Assembly: GCA_014802265.1 (NCBI GenBank)
Contig: JAAVCP010000027.1
Location: 34,588 to 98,587 of the forward strand
From: Bacteroides sp.
Lineage (GTDB): Bacteria > Bacteroidota > Bacteroidia > Bacteroidales > Muribaculaceae
DNA length: 64,000 bases
Reading direction: 5' to 3'
Shown here: in pieces, positions 19,130-29,102 of the stretch
Numbering within the stretch: position 1 is the stretch's first letter
How the letters are laid out: every line of letters starts with the position of its first letter
The notes under the pieces: generated by a model
What the model was told of the DNA's origin: nothing
The model's database searches: none
Seen by the model: only the letters and a program-made list of their open reading frames with translations
Program-made: the position numbers and the translations under genes

Positions 19130-19137
19130 CAAAGATA
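19130..19137 (-). promoter_or_regulatory. -7 box for the esterase gene
   Basis: The minus strand reads TATCTTTG, a TAnnTTTG element, 23 bases before the ATG at 19107. Confidence 0.45.
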
Positions 19138-19299
19138 CTGCACCCCAGTCTAATATGTGTTACGATATTTTCGGTGTGCTTTTCAAAAAATACGGATAAT
19201 CGGGTTGTATCATATAATTCATGAACCAAGATAGTCATATTCGGAATTTATGAAATCGTTCACCGTAATTTTTATACGAGCTGGATGTCAAAGATAAAG

Positions 19300-19307
19300 T
19301 AATTTTG
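19300..19307 (+). promoter_or_regulatory. -7 box for the flavodoxin/peptidase operon
   Basis: TAATTTTG lies 27 bases before the ATG at 19334, divergent from the esterase promoter; the intergenic stretch is shared by both. Confidence 0.5.
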
Positions 19308-19333
19308 CGGATTAAATTATAAATTGAATCACC

Positions 19334-19954
19334 ATGCGAAAAAAATCATTTCATGCAATACCTATAATTCTCTTTGTTATAACTCTATTGCATGGATGCA
19401 CAAAGTTTACCGGCTCAAAAGTTCCATTATATACAGGAGATACTATCTCTGTGTCGGATAACCCGAAAGTGTTGGTAGCGTATTTCAGTTATGGAGGTAA
19501 TACCAAGAAAGTTGCCGACGCCATAGCCGGACATACCAAAGCTGATTTATTCAGAATTGAGAGAGCGGAACCATACTCTGAGGAATTTCGTAAATGTGCA
19601 GAGGATGCGAAACACGAGCTGGATGACTCAATCATTCCATCTCTAAGAGGGAAATTAACCGACCTTGAATCTTATGATGTTATTTTCGTAGGGTGTCCTG
19701 TCTGGTGGCATACTGTGCCGATGCCAGTACTCTCATTTCTCACCGACTCGTCATACACCTTTGAAGGTAAGATCATTGTTCCGTTTTGTTCATACGCGAA
19801 TATGTTTCCGCATGAGACTTTATTGGAAATAGTCAATCGCACTCCAAGATCCGTACATCCGTCCGGTTTTATATCTGAAGAAGGCGATACTACAGGCATA
19901 TATAGGTGGTTAAATACAATAAATCTACTTAAAACAGACAAAAATATAGAATGA
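19334..19954 (+). CDS. Flavodoxin-family lipoprotein 1
   Basis: 206 residues. Lipoprotein signal with cysteine in LLHGCTKF. The flavodoxin_4 fold follows, with the FMN phosphate loop AYFSYGGNTKKVADAI, then FVGCPVWWHTVPMPVLSFL and PFCSYANMF. Flavodoxins carry one or two electrons on FMN. Export of a flavodoxin domain as a lipoprotein is common in Bacteroidales but its partner is not known. Related genes lie at 29103 and 32957. It overlaps the peptidase gene by ATGA. Confidence 0.85.
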   Translation: MRKKSFHAIPIILFVITLLHGCTKFTGSKVPLYTGDTISVSDNPKVLVAYFSYGGNTKKVADAIAGHTKADLFRIERAEPYSEEFRKCAEDAKHELDDSIIPSLRGKLTDLESYDVIFVGCPVWWHTVPMPVLSFLTDSSYTFEGKIIVPFCSYANMFPHETLLEIVNRTPRSVHPSGFISEEGDTTGIYRWLNTINLLKTDKNIE

Positions 19955-21483
19955 CAAAACGATTTCTTGTATGGATAGCGGCAATCGGCACGTGCTCCAT
20001 GCTACAGGCGCAGATAAGCCAGCCTGTTGAGATGGCTTACAAGGTTAAGGAGGCTGCATTCAGTCAATCCCACATCGACAGCCTCTCTCAATTCATGACC
20101 GATCATCTCGGGTCTCGTCTGGCTGCATCCAAGATGAAAGTCAGGGCAGAACAGATGGTGATTGACAAACTGAACGCATACGGCTTTGATAACGCCCGGA
20201 TCGAATTTGCTTCAGATTTCTCAAAAGGTGGTTGGGACAATGAAAAAAACTATGTGGCAATGACAGCTCCTTATTATTGCAGTTTTGCTGCTAATCCCAA
20301 GGCATGGTCTGGTAGTACAGACGGTCTCGTAAAAGCAGAGTGTGTGCTTCTTGAAGTGAACGACACAACGGAACTTGCAAAATATAAGGGACATCTTGAT
20401 GGAAAAATTGTTATCTTGCCTCCGACGCAGGAATATGAACTCTCGTTCCGCCCGATGGCAAAAAGATATACTGAAGAAGAACTCGCAGAAATGACTAAGG
20501 ATATCCGTCCTTCTGATCCTTGGGGACGTTGGAACGGCGGAAACGGCAACAGACATGCGTTACGAAATACCATTGACTCCCTTATAAAACTGGAGTCGCC
20601 GGTTGCTGTCATTGTCGGTGACGGGACATTCAATATCCCCGGTTCTCGTGGTGTGAACTACAAGGTCGGCGAAGCCGAACCTGTTCCGGAAATAGTGCTG
20701 CCGATTGAAGACCATGGAAGAATGGTACGACTGATCAAATCCGGAGAAAATGTCGAAATGGAGATTGATGTCCGTAATACCTTTACCGATAATCAGAAAA
20801 TAAACAATATCATTGCCGAAATTCCCGGCTGTGACCCTAAGCTCAAGAATGAAGTGGTTCTTCTCGGTGCGCATCTTGACTCATGGCATGGAGGAACAGG
20901 TTGTGCAGACAATGCTTCAGGCTGTATCACCATGATGGAAGCCATACGGATTTTGAAGTCTCTTGACATCAAACCACGTCGCACAATCCGTCTTGCTCTA
21001 TGGGGTGGAGAGGAACAGGGATTGTATGGCTCCCGTGGATATGCCAATAAAAACCTTTACGACAACAATGAAAACAAACTTAAGCCGGGCTATGATGATT
21101 TTGCGCTATATTTGAATATGGATTTTGGCTCAGGTCGATTCAAGGGCATATATCTTGAAGAAAACGATATGGCCCTTCCATATTTCGAGGCTTGGAAGAA
21201 ACCTCTGATTTCTCTGGGCTTCGACACTTTCTCACCGAGCAAGGTCGGCAGCACAGACCACGTGAGTTTCTCTCGTCTTGGATTACCCTCCTATCAGTTT
21301 ATTCAGGATCCTCTCGACTACTTCCGTACATATCATACTACTATGGATACATACGAACGGCTTTCTCTCGATGACTTGAAAGTCAACGCCGCAATAGTGG
21401 CATGGCTGGCATATTCAGCAGCTATGGATGACACCCATATCCCTGTTAAACCCGGCTATCCGGAAAAGTTAAATAAAAAATAA
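19951..21483 (+). CDS. Secreted M28-family zinc metallopeptidase
   Basis: 510 residues with a signal peptide (to about residue 20, MLQA). An insert resembling a protease-associated domain lies around 120-280. The M28 core has zinc ligands H308 (LGAHLDSWHGG), D320 (CADNASG), E354/E355 (WGGEEQG), D391 (LNMDFGSG) and a C-terminal histidine in FRTYHTTMDT. Such enzymes are aminopeptidases or carboxypeptidases acting in the periplasm or outside. It is translationally coupled to the flavodoxin gene, an unusual partner. Confidence 0.9.
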   Translation: MTKRFLVWIAAIGTCSMLQAQISQPVEMAYKVKEAAFSQSHIDSLSQFMTDHLGSRLAASKMKVRAEQMVIDKLNAYGFDNARIEFASDFSKGGWDNEKNYVAMTAPYYCSFAANPKAWSGSTDGLVKAECVLLEVNDTTELAKYKGHLDGKIVILPPTQEYELSFRPMAKRYTEEELAEMTKDIRPSDPWGRWNGGNGNRHALRNTIDSLIKLESPVAVIVGDGTFNIPGSRGVNYKVGEAEPVPEIVLPIEDHGRMVRLIKSGENVEMEIDVRNTFTDNQKINNIIAEIPGCDPKLKNEVVLLGAHLDSWHGGTGCADNASGCITMMEAIRILKSLDIKPRRTIRLALWGGEEQGLYGSRGYANKNLYDNNENKLKPGYDDFALYLNMDFGSGRFKGIYLEENDMALPYFEAWKKPLISLGFDTFSPSKVGSTDHVSFSRLGLPSYQFIQDPLDYFRTYHTTMDTYERLSLDDLKVNAAIVAWLAYSAAMDDTHIPVKPGYPEKLNKK

Positions 21484-21502
21484 GAATAATGTAAGCTAAT
21501 GA

Positions 21503-21539
21503 AAAGGGAGCGGCATTAATTATTGATGCTGCTCCCTTT
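21503..21539. terminator. Bidirectional terminator between convergent genes
   Basis: AAAGGGAGC (21503-21511) pairs with GCTCCCTTT (21531-21539), with additional pairing of GCAT and ATGC inside. It sits between the peptidase gene (plus) and the AraC gene (minus), with A and T flanks suited to both directions. Confidence 0.7.
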
Positions 21540-21560
21540 CGCTACCTATTAATTAGTTTA

Positions 21561-22382
21561 TTATTCTCTATAATCTGATGGGCTCATGCCGAGATAGTTC
21601 TGAACATAACGACTGAAATATGCAGGAGATGAGAAGTTGAACATATCTGCAATCTGTACAAATGTATTTTTCTTATTTCTTAACTGGCGTGATATATCAA
21701 GAGCCGTATAACGGTTAATCCAGAAGTTGGCTGAATGTCCGCTGACTTTCTTGCATACTTCCGAAAGATATTTTGCGCTTACGCATAGTTCAGAAGCATA
21801 GTAAGTGACCTCGCGGTGCTTACGATATATGCCTGAGTCAAGCAACTCGAAGAACCGTGTCATTATTGAAGCAAATTGCGGTGTTAAGGAGTTTTCACCA
21901 TATAACCACGCATGGAAATCAAAGAAATCAAGAATCATCAGCTGGATGGCACATCTCAGACTTTCTTCATAGAACACAAAACCCTTGGTGTCATAACGAT
22001 ATTTCACTCCGGTGAAATCTTGAAGGCATAGATTGAACTGAGCCTGATTAAGATTCATAATCGGGTTCATGAAAAGAGCGAGCTGTCCTTTCATTCCATA
22101 GTTTGATTGCGGTGTGCAGTGCTCTACAAATCCTTTGTCAATATATATGACCATTACCTTGAAGTCATCTGATACGGTCAGATTGGTTACAAGCTCTCCC
22201 TTGCGGATAATCAAAAGGTCGTGACTTACAAAAGAAAAATGCTTGCCGTTGAAATCAAATTCGGCACTACCATCAAGACATAAAGCATGAGCGAGGTAGC
22301 CATCCATTTTTTCGGAGGCTATCTCGCTCAAGGTCTCTGTGATGATTATTTTATTGAATTCTTTGTTATAATCCATACGCAA
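21561..22382 (-). CDS. AraC-family transcriptional regulator 1
   Basis: 273 residues: an N-terminal cupin-like sensing domain and two C-terminal helix-turn-helix units (AKYLSEVCKKVSGHSANFWI and IADMFNFSSPAYFSRYVQNYLG). It is the last gene of a six-gene minus-strand operon, two bases after the hydrolase gene at 22385, so it probably regulates its own operon. It is a clear paralogue of the regulator at 28190; both end in a YFSRYVQ helix and P-S-x-Y-R-E. Confidence 0.9.
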   Translation of the reverse strand: MRMDYNKEFNKIIITETLSEIASEKMDGYLAHALCLDGSAEFDFNGKHFSFVSHDLLIIRKGELVTNLTVSDDFKVMVIYIDKGFVEHCTPQSNYGMKGQLALFMNPIMNLNQAQFNLCLQDFTGVKYRYDTKGFVFYEESLRCAIQLMILDFFDFHAWLYGENSLTPQFASIMTRFFELLDSGIYRKHREVTYYASELCVSAKYLSEVCKKVSGHSANFWINRYTALDISRQLRNKKNTFVQIADMFNFSSPAYFSRYVQNYLGMSPSDYRE

Positions 22383-22384
22383 AG

Positions 22385-23446
22385 TTAGTCATTTTTTGCG
22401 AATTTTTTATTAAGCCAACTTGTCAAATGATTGGCAATGACATCGTTATTCAATTCCTGCATAAGGAAATGACTATTTCCGCGGATACCGATTTCAGGTA
22501 ATACCACCAGCGTGGCGTCACCGCCATGATGATTGACTGCCGCGACAAACTCCCTCGCCATTTTCAATCTCACTTCCCAATTGCTGCCGCCAAGTGTGGT
22601 AGCATTATTCTCAGGAATATAATCGCCGAAATAGATTATTATAGGCTTCTTGGTGAGTTCCATGAACTGCTCAACCGGAACTGGAACACCTGAAAGTCCT
22701 CCGGTCAGACCTGGTAATGGTTCAGGCACTTCTCCTTCCGGGAATACGAAACCGCCCGGTTCCAGAGAAGCAACACCCTTGATTTCGGGATTACGCATCG
22801 CTGCTATCCATCCGGGAAAACCTCCGGCAGAATGAGTCACGAGAATTTGGTCGCCCAATTTCTTTGCCATGGCATCAAGTGCCGGAACATCAAGCTGGTG
22901 ATTACTCAAATCTGGCACCATCTGGCGGAAGAAATTACTTACGCTTAGAGAGTCCTTCGGAAACTGAATGCCCTCGTTCCACTCCGGCCATATTCCCATG
23001 CGCCAGATGTCGAACCAAAACATTTCATCGGCGACAGGCTCAACAGTGACAGTAGAACTTGTACGCGATGCGTGTCCGCGACCGGGAAGGTCAAGAACGT
23101 ATGTAGGGAACCCCTTTGCCAAAAGAAGAGTGGCGAAACCGGGGCGGTCATCGGGTGTGGTTTCCCAACATACACCGTCGCCACCATATCCATGGACGAA
23201 TACCAGAGGAAGTCCTTTTACATCTTTGGGTATCTGGTACCGGGCAAAAGCATGATCACAGCGATAACTCTGTCCTGCCTGATCTTGCTCGGCCCATCCG
23301 ACAAATGTGTCAGGGTCAAACGTACCGGGGCGCTGAATCGTTGTACCTCCAACCGGAAACTGTCCCTGCCGGCTGATGACAATATCGGTAGAAAATGCAG
23401 GTATGGATGCCATAAGTATTGCTATTGAAAATATTATGTTTTTCAT
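22385..23446 (-). CDS. Secreted alpha/beta hydrolase
   Basis: 353 residues with a signal peptide (MKNIIFSIAILMASIPAFS). Alpha/beta hydrolase fold: oxyanion region LVFVHGYGGDGVCW, nucleophile elbow VTHSAGGFPG, acid region IIYFGDYIPENN and a late histidine in RGNSHFLM. It is likely an esterase or lipase acting outside the inner membrane. It overlaps the cupin-CMD gene upstream (ATGA) and is followed two bases later by the AraC gene. The substrate is not predictable. Confidence 0.85.
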   Translation of the reverse strand: MKNIIFSIAILMASIPAFSTDIVISRQGQFPVGGTTIQRPGTFDPDTFVGWAEQDQAGQSYRCDHAFARYQIPKDVKGLPLVFVHGYGGDGVCWETTPDDRPGFATLLLAKGFPTYVLDLPGRGHASRTSSTVTVEPVADEMFWFDIWRMGIWPEWNEGIQFPKDSLSVSNFFRQMVPDLSNHQLDVPALDAMAKKLGDQILVTHSAGGFPGWIAAMRNPEIKGVASLEPGGFVFPEGEVPEPLPGLTGGLSGVPVPVEQFMELTKKPIIIYFGDYIPENNATTLGGSNWEVRLKMAREFVAAVNHHGGDATLVVLPEIGIRGNSHFLMQELNNDVIANHLTSWLNKKFAKND

Positions 23447-24540
23447 TGTCCAACGATTTTACGGATTGGTGCGGTCTTTTCGGGGCCCATATTATACTCG
23501 ATAATATCAAGCAGGGCGTTCAGTTGCGGTGTCGTAACTCCAAGATGACGACATATAGCTATGTGACCGCCTGCCATCGGTTCGACACCTCCGAGAGCTG
23601 TAAGGATAGAAACGGTTGCAAGTTCACGATCGGTGTAGGGTAATACGCCGCGGCCAAAGATGTCAGCGAATAGATGCTCCTTGAGGAAACGATTGATGCC
23701 CGGTGCGAAATCTTCATACCACGGGGCAGGTGCATCCACCGGAATTCCTGAAAGTTCACTGAGTGTTTTTGCCCCCTGACCATATTTGTCAATATCACTG
23801 ACAACGGCTGCACTTTCGCCTTCAGGGTCATTGATGCCGGCAGTGACACGCTGATCAAGCACATTCTTGAATACACCTAACGCTGTAAGGCTTCGAGGGA
23901 AACCACAGTAAGCGTATGCCTGAATGAGAAGTTCCTTGATTTCGTTGACTGTCAACCCGTCGTCAAGTCCTTTGGCAAGTGCTCGGGCAAGTTTTTCCTT
24001 ATCCCCGACCGCAGTAAATGAAGCGATTTCAACAATATCCTGCTGCCGTGGAGTCAGCTCGGTTATTTGCACAGGGTTAGCAGTGGACTCAATATATTCC
24101 TCCTCGACAACCGGAGAAAGCCAGGTAACTTCATTATTTTCAGGGTTACATTCGATAGCGATATGAGCGAACCAGCTGTCGGGGGCTGCGCCATGCCAGT
24201 GCTCTACATTCGGGGTAATCTCGACAATATCACCAGTGTAAAGACGACGTGCGGGTTTACCTTTTTCCTGATAATATCCAACTCCGGCAGTGGCAATGAG
24301 AATCTGCCCGCCACTGTGTCGGTGCCAGTTGTTGCGGCAACCCGGCTCAAAGGTAACATTGAACATCGGAACGTTGAGCTCTTTCTCGTGGCTAAGCGGA
24401 TAAAGCCACGCCGTACCGATAAAGTTTGGATTTCCCTCCATCGCCTTTCCGGCAGGATAAGGCTGCTTGAAATCATTTATATTTGTAGCCATATACATAA
24501 ATGGTAGAATTGTCAGTAATGAAATCAAAAATCTTTTCAT
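23443..24540 (-). CDS. Cupin plus carboxymuconolactone decarboxylase-family protein
   Basis: 365 residues with a hydrophobic N-terminus that may be a signal peptide. Residues about 55-150 form a cupin with metal-binding pattern NNWHRHSGGQI and a later HWHGAAPDS. Residues about 160-360 hold two AhpD/CMD-like repeats (LLIQAYAYCGFPRSLTALGVF and ATVSILTALGG, HIAICRHLGVT). The CMD fold covers lactone decarboxylases and peroxidase-like AhpD proteins; the single Cys in YCGFP lacks the second Cys of the AhpD CxxC, so a redox role like AhpD is unlikely. It lies in the middle of the hydrolase operon. Confidence 0.85.
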   Translation of the reverse strand: MKRFLISLLTILPFMYMATNINDFKQPYPAGKAMEGNPNFIGTAWLYPLSHEKELNVPMFNVTFEPGCRNNWHRHSGGQILIATAGVGYYQEKGKPARRLYTGDIVEITPNVEHWHGAAPDSWFAHIAIECNPENNEVTWLSPVVEEEYIESTANPVQITELTPRQQDIVEIASFTAVGDKEKLARALAKGLDDGLTVNEIKELLIQAYAYCGFPRSLTALGVFKNVLDQRVTAGINDPEGESAAVVSDIDKYGQGAKTLSELSGIPVDAPAPWYEDFAPGINRFLKEHLFADIFGRGVLPYTDRELATVSILTALGGVEPMAGGHIAICRHLGVTTPQLNALLDIIEYNMGPEKTAPIRKIVGQ

Positions 24541-24552
24541 TTATTTAAAGAT

Positions 24553-25533
24553 TTACAGGTTGTCGGACAGGAAAATGGCAATCTGCTGGATAGCGACCTT
24601 CACATATGGGTCTTGGTCATACATGTCGAAGTGAGAGGCAAGCCCAACCGTATAAAGCCCCTTGTTGGTCACACCAGCGTTATTGAACATCTCCTCTGCC
24701 ATCTGACGTGTGAAAGCGTTTTCTGAAGTGATAACGAGATACGGCACCTTGAGCTGTTTGATCTCCTCTGTGGGATGAAAATCAATCCAAGACTCCTCTG
24801 ACCATGACACTACGTCAGGCGACCATCCGGGTATATGACCGCGCGAGTCATTATAGTAATACGGTGCGCCAATGGCGTCCTCCGGCATAAGGTTGATATA
24901 TTTCACCGGGGCGGTTCCGGCTTCGTATGCTTCGCGGTCTTTGACAGCCTCTTTGAGAGGAACAACGAGGAAACTGTTCATTACCGTAAACGGCACAATG
25001 CTCACCAGCAGTTTGATTCGCGGGTCCTGCACTGTAGCGTGCGCCATATAACTTCCGGAGCCGCAGATGCCCACTCCGGCGATTCGGTCTTTATCTACAT
25101 CCGGACGTGACTGTAGATATGTAACGGCTGCCTTGATGTCGCTTGCTTTACGGTCGGGGTTCTCATAGCGTCTTGGTTCACCCTCACTCTCTCCGAATGT
25201 AGTGTAATCGAAAACGAGAGTCGTGTAGCCTAACGCCGCGAGTTTGGATGCATACAGGCTTTGTGTCTGCTCTTTAATGGAAGCCATTGGACCGCAGACT
25301 ACAATAGCCGGAAGGACGGCTTGTTCCGTGACATTCTGAGGCCGGAACAAAATGCCCGAAATTCGGAGTGAGTATTCATCGTTCATAAACGATACTTTTT
25401 CCTTCACCACATTCGTCATCATTTTTGTCGTGACGGGCGTGACTTCTGATTTCGAGTTCACCTCTGCTTTTGTATTCATTGATATAGCCATAATTGTTGC
25501 AATCAATAGAATGGTTTTACTTAATTTATTCAT
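24553..25533 (-). CDS. Secreted dienelactone-hydrolase-like alpha/beta hydrolase A
   Basis: 326 residues from the ATG at 25533, which overlaps the malic enzyme stop by 8 bases; an upstream in-frame GTG at 25545 is less likely. A signal peptide ends near NTKA. The elbow reads [10 protein letters not shown], so the nucleophile is probably cysteine, as in dienelactone hydrolases, and the second elbow glycine is replaced by serine. The acid and histidine would lie in LVITSEN and GLASHFDM. It is a paralogue of the gene at 26875. The substrate is unknown. Confidence 0.82.
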   Translation of the reverse strand: MNKLSKTILLIATIMAISMNTKAEVNSKSEVTPVTTKMMTNVVKEKVSFMNDEYSLRISGILFRPQNVTEQAVLPAIVVCGPMASIKEQTQSLYASKLAALGYTTLVFDYTTFGESEGEPRRYENPDRKASDIKAAVTYLQSRPDVDKDRIAGVGICGSGSYMAHATVQDPRIKLLVSIVPFTVMNSFLVVPLKEAVKDREAYEAGTAPVKYINLMPEDAIGAPYYYNDSRGHIPGWSPDVVSWSEESWIDFHPTEEIKQLKVPYLVITSENAFTRQMAEEMFNNAGVTNKGLYTVGLASHFDMYDQDPYVKVAIQQIAIFLSDNL

Positions 25534-26863
25534 AACGGTGTTCACAAGTTGCTTGTGCGTGCTGGAGATACTCCATCATCGAATCATTGGAGCAGATTAT
25601 TTTTTCAAGTTGACGGCAATAGGCGTCCATATCCTCGATTTCATGACGGGCAACGCCACTTTCCTGCGCTGCTTTTATGACAGCCGGTGCAACCGTTGTA
25701 AGCAAACGTCTGTCGAATGGCTTGGGAAGGATATAATCAGGTCCGAACTGAAGATTTTTATCTCCGTAAACTTTTGCTACATTTTCAGGTACCGGTTGAT
25801 GGGCAAGTTCAGCTATTGCTTTAGCCGCAGCAATCTTCATTTCCTCGTTGATAGCGGTAGCACGGCAATCGAGAGCGCCACGGAAGATATAAGGGAAGCC
25901 AAGCACATTATTAATCTGATTGGGATAATCCGATCTGCCGGTCGCGAACACAATATCGCTGCGGGTTGCTATAGCTTTTTCATAGCTTATTTCCGGATCG
26001 GGGTTTGCTAAAGCAAAAACAATAGGTCGGGGTGCCATAGACAAAAGCATTTCAGGAGTCATTACATTTGCAACAGAAAGTCCTAAGAAAACATCCGCAT
26101 CTTTGAGAGCATCCGCCAAACTATTAATATCCTCACGCGATGTTGCAAACTCGCGTTTATAAGGATTAAGATCTGACCTACGCTTGCTTATTACGCCTTT
26201 ACTATCGCACATGACGATATTCTCTGGCCGAACTCCAAGTTGCATATAGAGTTTTGTGCAAGCCATTGCAGCTGCACCCGCACCATTCACGACAAGGCGT
26301 ACATCGCCGATATTCTTACCTTGAATCTCAAGCGCGTTGATTAATCCGGCTCCCGAAATTATGGCTGTGCCATGCTGGTCATCGTGCATGACGGGAATAT
26401 TACATCGACTACGAAGACGCTCCTCTATCTCAAAACATTGTGGAGCTTTAATATCTTCAAGATTGATACCTCCAAACGTCGGCGCAAGATACGACACCGC
26501 TTCAACGAAGCGATCCACATCAGTCTGATCCACTTCTATATCAAAAGCATCTATTCCTGCAAAAATTTTGAAAAGTAGTGCCTTACCTTCCATTACAGGT
26601 TTTGCAGCCTCAGCACCTATATCTCCTAATCCCAGCACTGCTGTGCCGTTTGATATAACTGCTACAAGATTACCCCGGTTGGTATAGTCGAAGGATTTTA
26701 CGCCATTGTCGCGGATTTCAAGACAAGGATATGCAACTCCCGGAGAATAAGCCAACGACAAGTCTTCCGGAGTGGAATACGGTTTTGTCGGGACTATCTC
26801 TATCTTACCCGGTATCGGATTTTTATGATAGTCAAGAGCCTGTTGTTTCAAATCTCTTTTCAT
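25526..26863 (-). CDS. NAD(P)-dependent malic enzyme (short form)
   Basis: 445 residues; the large bacterial form carries a phosphotransacetylase-like tail, which is absent here. The N-terminal malic domain has Y39 ([12 protein letters not shown]) and K94 (MEGKALLFK), with metal ligands in [12 protein letters not shown] and the NAD-binding Rossmann motif [11 protein letters not shown]. It converts malate to pyruvate and CO2 and yields NAD(P)H in the cytosol. It lies between two secreted hydrolase paralogues in one operon, which suggests that the operon needs reducing power or handles a C4 acid; that is inference. Confidence 0.93.
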   Translation of the reverse strand: MKRDLKQQALDYHKNPIPGKIEIVPTKPYSTPEDLSLAYSPGVAYPCLEIRDNGVKSFDYTNRGNLVAVISNGTAVLGLGDIGAEAAKPVMEGKALLFKIFAGIDAFDIEVDQTDVDRFVEAVSYLAPTFGGINLEDIKAPQCFEIEERLRSRCNIPVMHDDQHGTAIISGAGLINALEIQGKNIGDVRLVVNGAGAAAMACTKLYMQLGVRPENIVMCDSKGVISKRRSDLNPYKREFATSREDINSLADALKDADVFLGLSVANVMTPEMLLSMAPRPIVFALANPDPEISYEKAIATRSDIVFATGRSDYPNQINNVLGFPYIFRGALDCRATAINEEMKIAAAKAIAELAHQPVPENVAKVYGDKNLQFGPDYILPKPFDRRLLTTVAPAVIKAAQESGVARHEIEDMDAYCRQLEKIICSNDSMMEYLQHAQATCEHRYE

Positions 26864-26874
26864 GTATAGTTGTA

Positions 26875-27924
26875 TTAAAGTTTATTACCGAAGAATTCCG
26901 TAAGCTTCTCAACTTCCTGATCCACATATTCAGGAACATAGTAGGTCTGGATATGAGTTGCCCCGGGTATTAGAAAAAGTTCCTTGTCGGTGGTACCGGT
27001 TGCCTTTTCAAAAGCATCGGATGTCATATAGAATGTATCTGCCTTGTTACCTGCCATCATCAGCAGCGGAGCGTTGATGAGTTCGATTTGGTCAGTTGCA
27101 TCCCAAGACATCAAATCCATAAGACTCTCCATAGTGTAGCGGAACGTGGAGTTGGGATGAGCATGAGTGCGGTTATAATAGATTGCGCCCTCACGGTAAA
27201 GGTCAAAGGGAAGTTTTTCGATCTCTTCATCCGTCAGGTTCATATCTCCGGTATAGACTATCTCACCGGTCGTCACCCGTTTTTCACGTGCGTCGGAAGC
27301 CTCTTTCAGACGTTTCTGGATAGTTGGCATCGCAGAGTCCATGAAACCGTTGCGGCGTACCCGTCCGGAATTAAACATACTCAACGTGGCTACCGCCTTA
27401 AACCTCTTGTCGCTTTTAGCCGCGCCAAGAGTATAGCCTCCGCCTCCACACACACCGAAGGCGCCGATACGGGCAGAATCAACTCCGGGATATTGCGATA
27501 TGAAATCGGCCATACCATGAATATCGTTTATGCGGTAATATGGTTTGTCTGTGTGACGGGGCTCCCCTCCGCTCGCACCCTGAAATGAAGCGTCGGCAGC
27601 AATGGTTATATAACCCTTTTCGGCTAATCTTTGAGCAAAAAGGCCTGCAACCTGCTCTTTAGTTCCTCCATTCGGGTGGGCAATGATTATCGCAGGATAC
27701 TGTTTTTCCTGAGGATTGTAATCAGCAGGTGTATAGACGTTGGCAGAAACCTCAATCCCATCAAGGTTGTAATTTACGGGGTGAATGTTTACTTTTCCGG
27801 GCACATTCTCAGTAATGGCATTTTCATATACCAATCCCCACGGATTGTTCTGTGCGCGCAGAACAGGTCCAAAGTTCAATGCGGCGGTAGCCATAAATAA
27901 AATTTTTATAAGTTTATATTTCAT
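26875..27924 (-). CDS. Secreted dienelactone-hydrolase-like alpha/beta hydrolase B
   Basis: 349 residues with a signal peptide (to about LRAQ). Oxyanion region [13 protein letters not shown], elbow [12 protein letters not shown] with cysteine in the nucleophile place, and histidine in [10 protein letters not shown]. It is closely related in layout to the hydrolase at 24553 (shared KEQ loop, GEPR motif before the elbow). It is the first gene of the six-gene operon; the malic enzyme ATG follows its stop after 11 bases. The promoter probably lies in 27925-28189, where the minus strand shows TAATTTTG at 28073-28080. Confidence 0.84.
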   Translation of the reverse strand: MKYKLIKILFMATAALNFGPVLRAQNNPWGLVYENAITENVPGKVNIHPVNYNLDGIEVSANVYTPADYNPQEKQYPAIIIAHPNGGTKEQVAGLFAQRLAEKGYITIAADASFQGASGGEPRHTDKPYYRINDIHGMADFISQYPGVDSARIGAFGVCGGGGYTLGAAKSDKRFKAVATLSMFNSGRVRRNGFMDSAMPTIQKRLKEASDAREKRVTTGEIVYTGDMNLTDEEIEKLPFDLYREGAIYYNRTHAHPNSTFRYTMESLMDLMSWDATDQIELINAPLLMMAGNKADTFYMTSDAFEKATGTTDKELFLIPGATHIQTYYVPEYVDQEVEKLTEFFGNKL

Positions 27925-28139
27925 TATTTGTAAAATTATTGTGTTTCAAGACACAAACAATAATTAAACAAATACGTTTTACGACGGATTTTGACAGACT
28001 TCGGTATGTCTTACACTTTTTTCGGGAAATTATATTTTTAGCCCACTGAAATACTTAGAAATAAGTAACTGTCAAAATTAATGAACATATAATTAGGAAG
28101 GAGTTTTGAAAATATTCATAGTGAAGAACTGATTAAAAC

Positions 28140-28187
28140 AGGAATCGCACTAAATAGTAGTAGACTACCAAATTCAATGCGATTCCT
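28140..28187 (-). terminator. Hairpin after AraC regulator 2
   Basis: AGGAATCGCA (28140-28149) pairs with TGCGATTCCT (28178-28187), loop about 28 bases, immediately after the stop of the AraC gene at 28190. The remaining gap to the hydrolase start at 27924 is AT-rich and carries the candidate promoter of the six-gene operon. Confidence 0.5.
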
Positions 28188-28189
28188 AC

Positions 28190-28993
28190 TTATTCTCTAT
28201 ATTTAGAAGGATTGACTCCGAGGTTTCGTTGCACATATCGACTGAAATATGCTGGCGAAGAAAAATTGAATAGATCAGAAATTTGAACAAATGTAAGAGA
28301 TTTATCTCTTAATAACTGTGCTATATCAAGTGTCGTATAGCGATTAATCCAATAATTTGCCGGGAAACCACTCACCTTTTTGCTTATCTCAGAAAGATAT
28401 TTCGGAGTGACACATAGTGCATCCGCATAATATGTGACCTCCCTATTGACACGATAGGTCTTATTCTCAAGCATGGCAAGAAATTTACTCATAATACACG
28501 CTCCGGGAGGTGTAACATCCTTTCCTTCATTTATCGTGGCATGAAAATCAAAGAAATCAAGAATTGCAGCCTGTACGGCATTTGTCAGTAACTCATGATA
28601 GAATTTATGATCTGACTGACCAAGCCGATATTCAATCCATCTGAAATCTCTTGCACAGACAAATTGCTGTTCTTCATTGAGCCGCATCACCGGATTTATG
28701 AATAATGAAAGTTGCCCTCTCATACCATAATTTGTACGAGGCGTGCAAAGCTCAATAAAAGAATATTTCGCAACAAAATTTGTCACTTTAAAATCGGCAG
28801 ACTGTTGCAGATTCTCTATAAGATTACATCTACGCACAATCATCAGGTCACCTTCATGAAGTTCAAATCTACCTCCATTAAAAGTGAAACTACATGTGCC
28901 TCCAAGACAAAGAGCATGACTCAAATACTCATTGTAAGCACTACTTGATAATCCTTCAAGAGTATCAGTAAAGAATATATCTTTTCTATCCAT
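28190..28993 (-). CDS. AraC-family transcriptional regulator 2
   Basis: 267 residues: cupin-like N-terminal domain and two helix-turn-helix units (PKYLSEISKKVSGFPANYWI and ISDLFNFSSPAYFSRYVQRNLG). It is a paralogue of the regulator at 21561. It lies between the flavodoxin gene at 29103 and the hydrolase operon, with its own terminators on both sides, so it is probably a single-gene unit. It may control the neighbouring hydrolase operon, the flavodoxin/reductase genes, or both. Confidence 0.9.
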   Translation of the reverse strand: MDRKDIFFTDTLEGLSSSAYNEYLSHALCLGGTCSFTFNGGRFELHEGDLMIVRRCNLIENLQQSADFKVTNFVAKYSFIELCTPRTNYGMRGQLSLFINPVMRLNEEQQFVCARDFRWIEYRLGQSDHKFYHELLTNAVQAAILDFFDFHATINEGKDVTPPGACIMSKFLAMLENKTYRVNREVTYYADALCVTPKYLSEISKKVSGFPANYWINRYTTLDIAQLLRDKSLTFVQISDLFNFSSPAYFSRYVQRNLGVNPSKYRE

Positions 28994-29052
28994 CTTGGCA
29001 ATTTTGCATGTTTATGTCGCCGCTCTGCAAAGCAGACAAATTCCCACCATGT

Positions 29053-29086
29053 CTTTACCGGCTAACATGCATGTTAGCCGGTAAAG
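29053..29086. terminator. Perfect 34-bp palindrome, terminator
   Basis: Two 17-bp arms without a loop meet at 29069/29070. It lies in the 109-bp gap between the stop of the flavodoxin gene (29103, minus) and the AraC start (28993, minus). It can act as a terminator for the flavodoxin gene, or as an operator in front of the AraC gene, given its perfect dyad symmetry. Confidence 0.6.
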
Positions 29087-29102
29087 GAAAGAAATGCTCA
29101 TC

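Noticed and set aside
24204..24507. Open frames opposite and beside the cupin-CMD gene
   Set aside because: Shadows of the real gene; the cupin and CMD motifs fix the coding frame.
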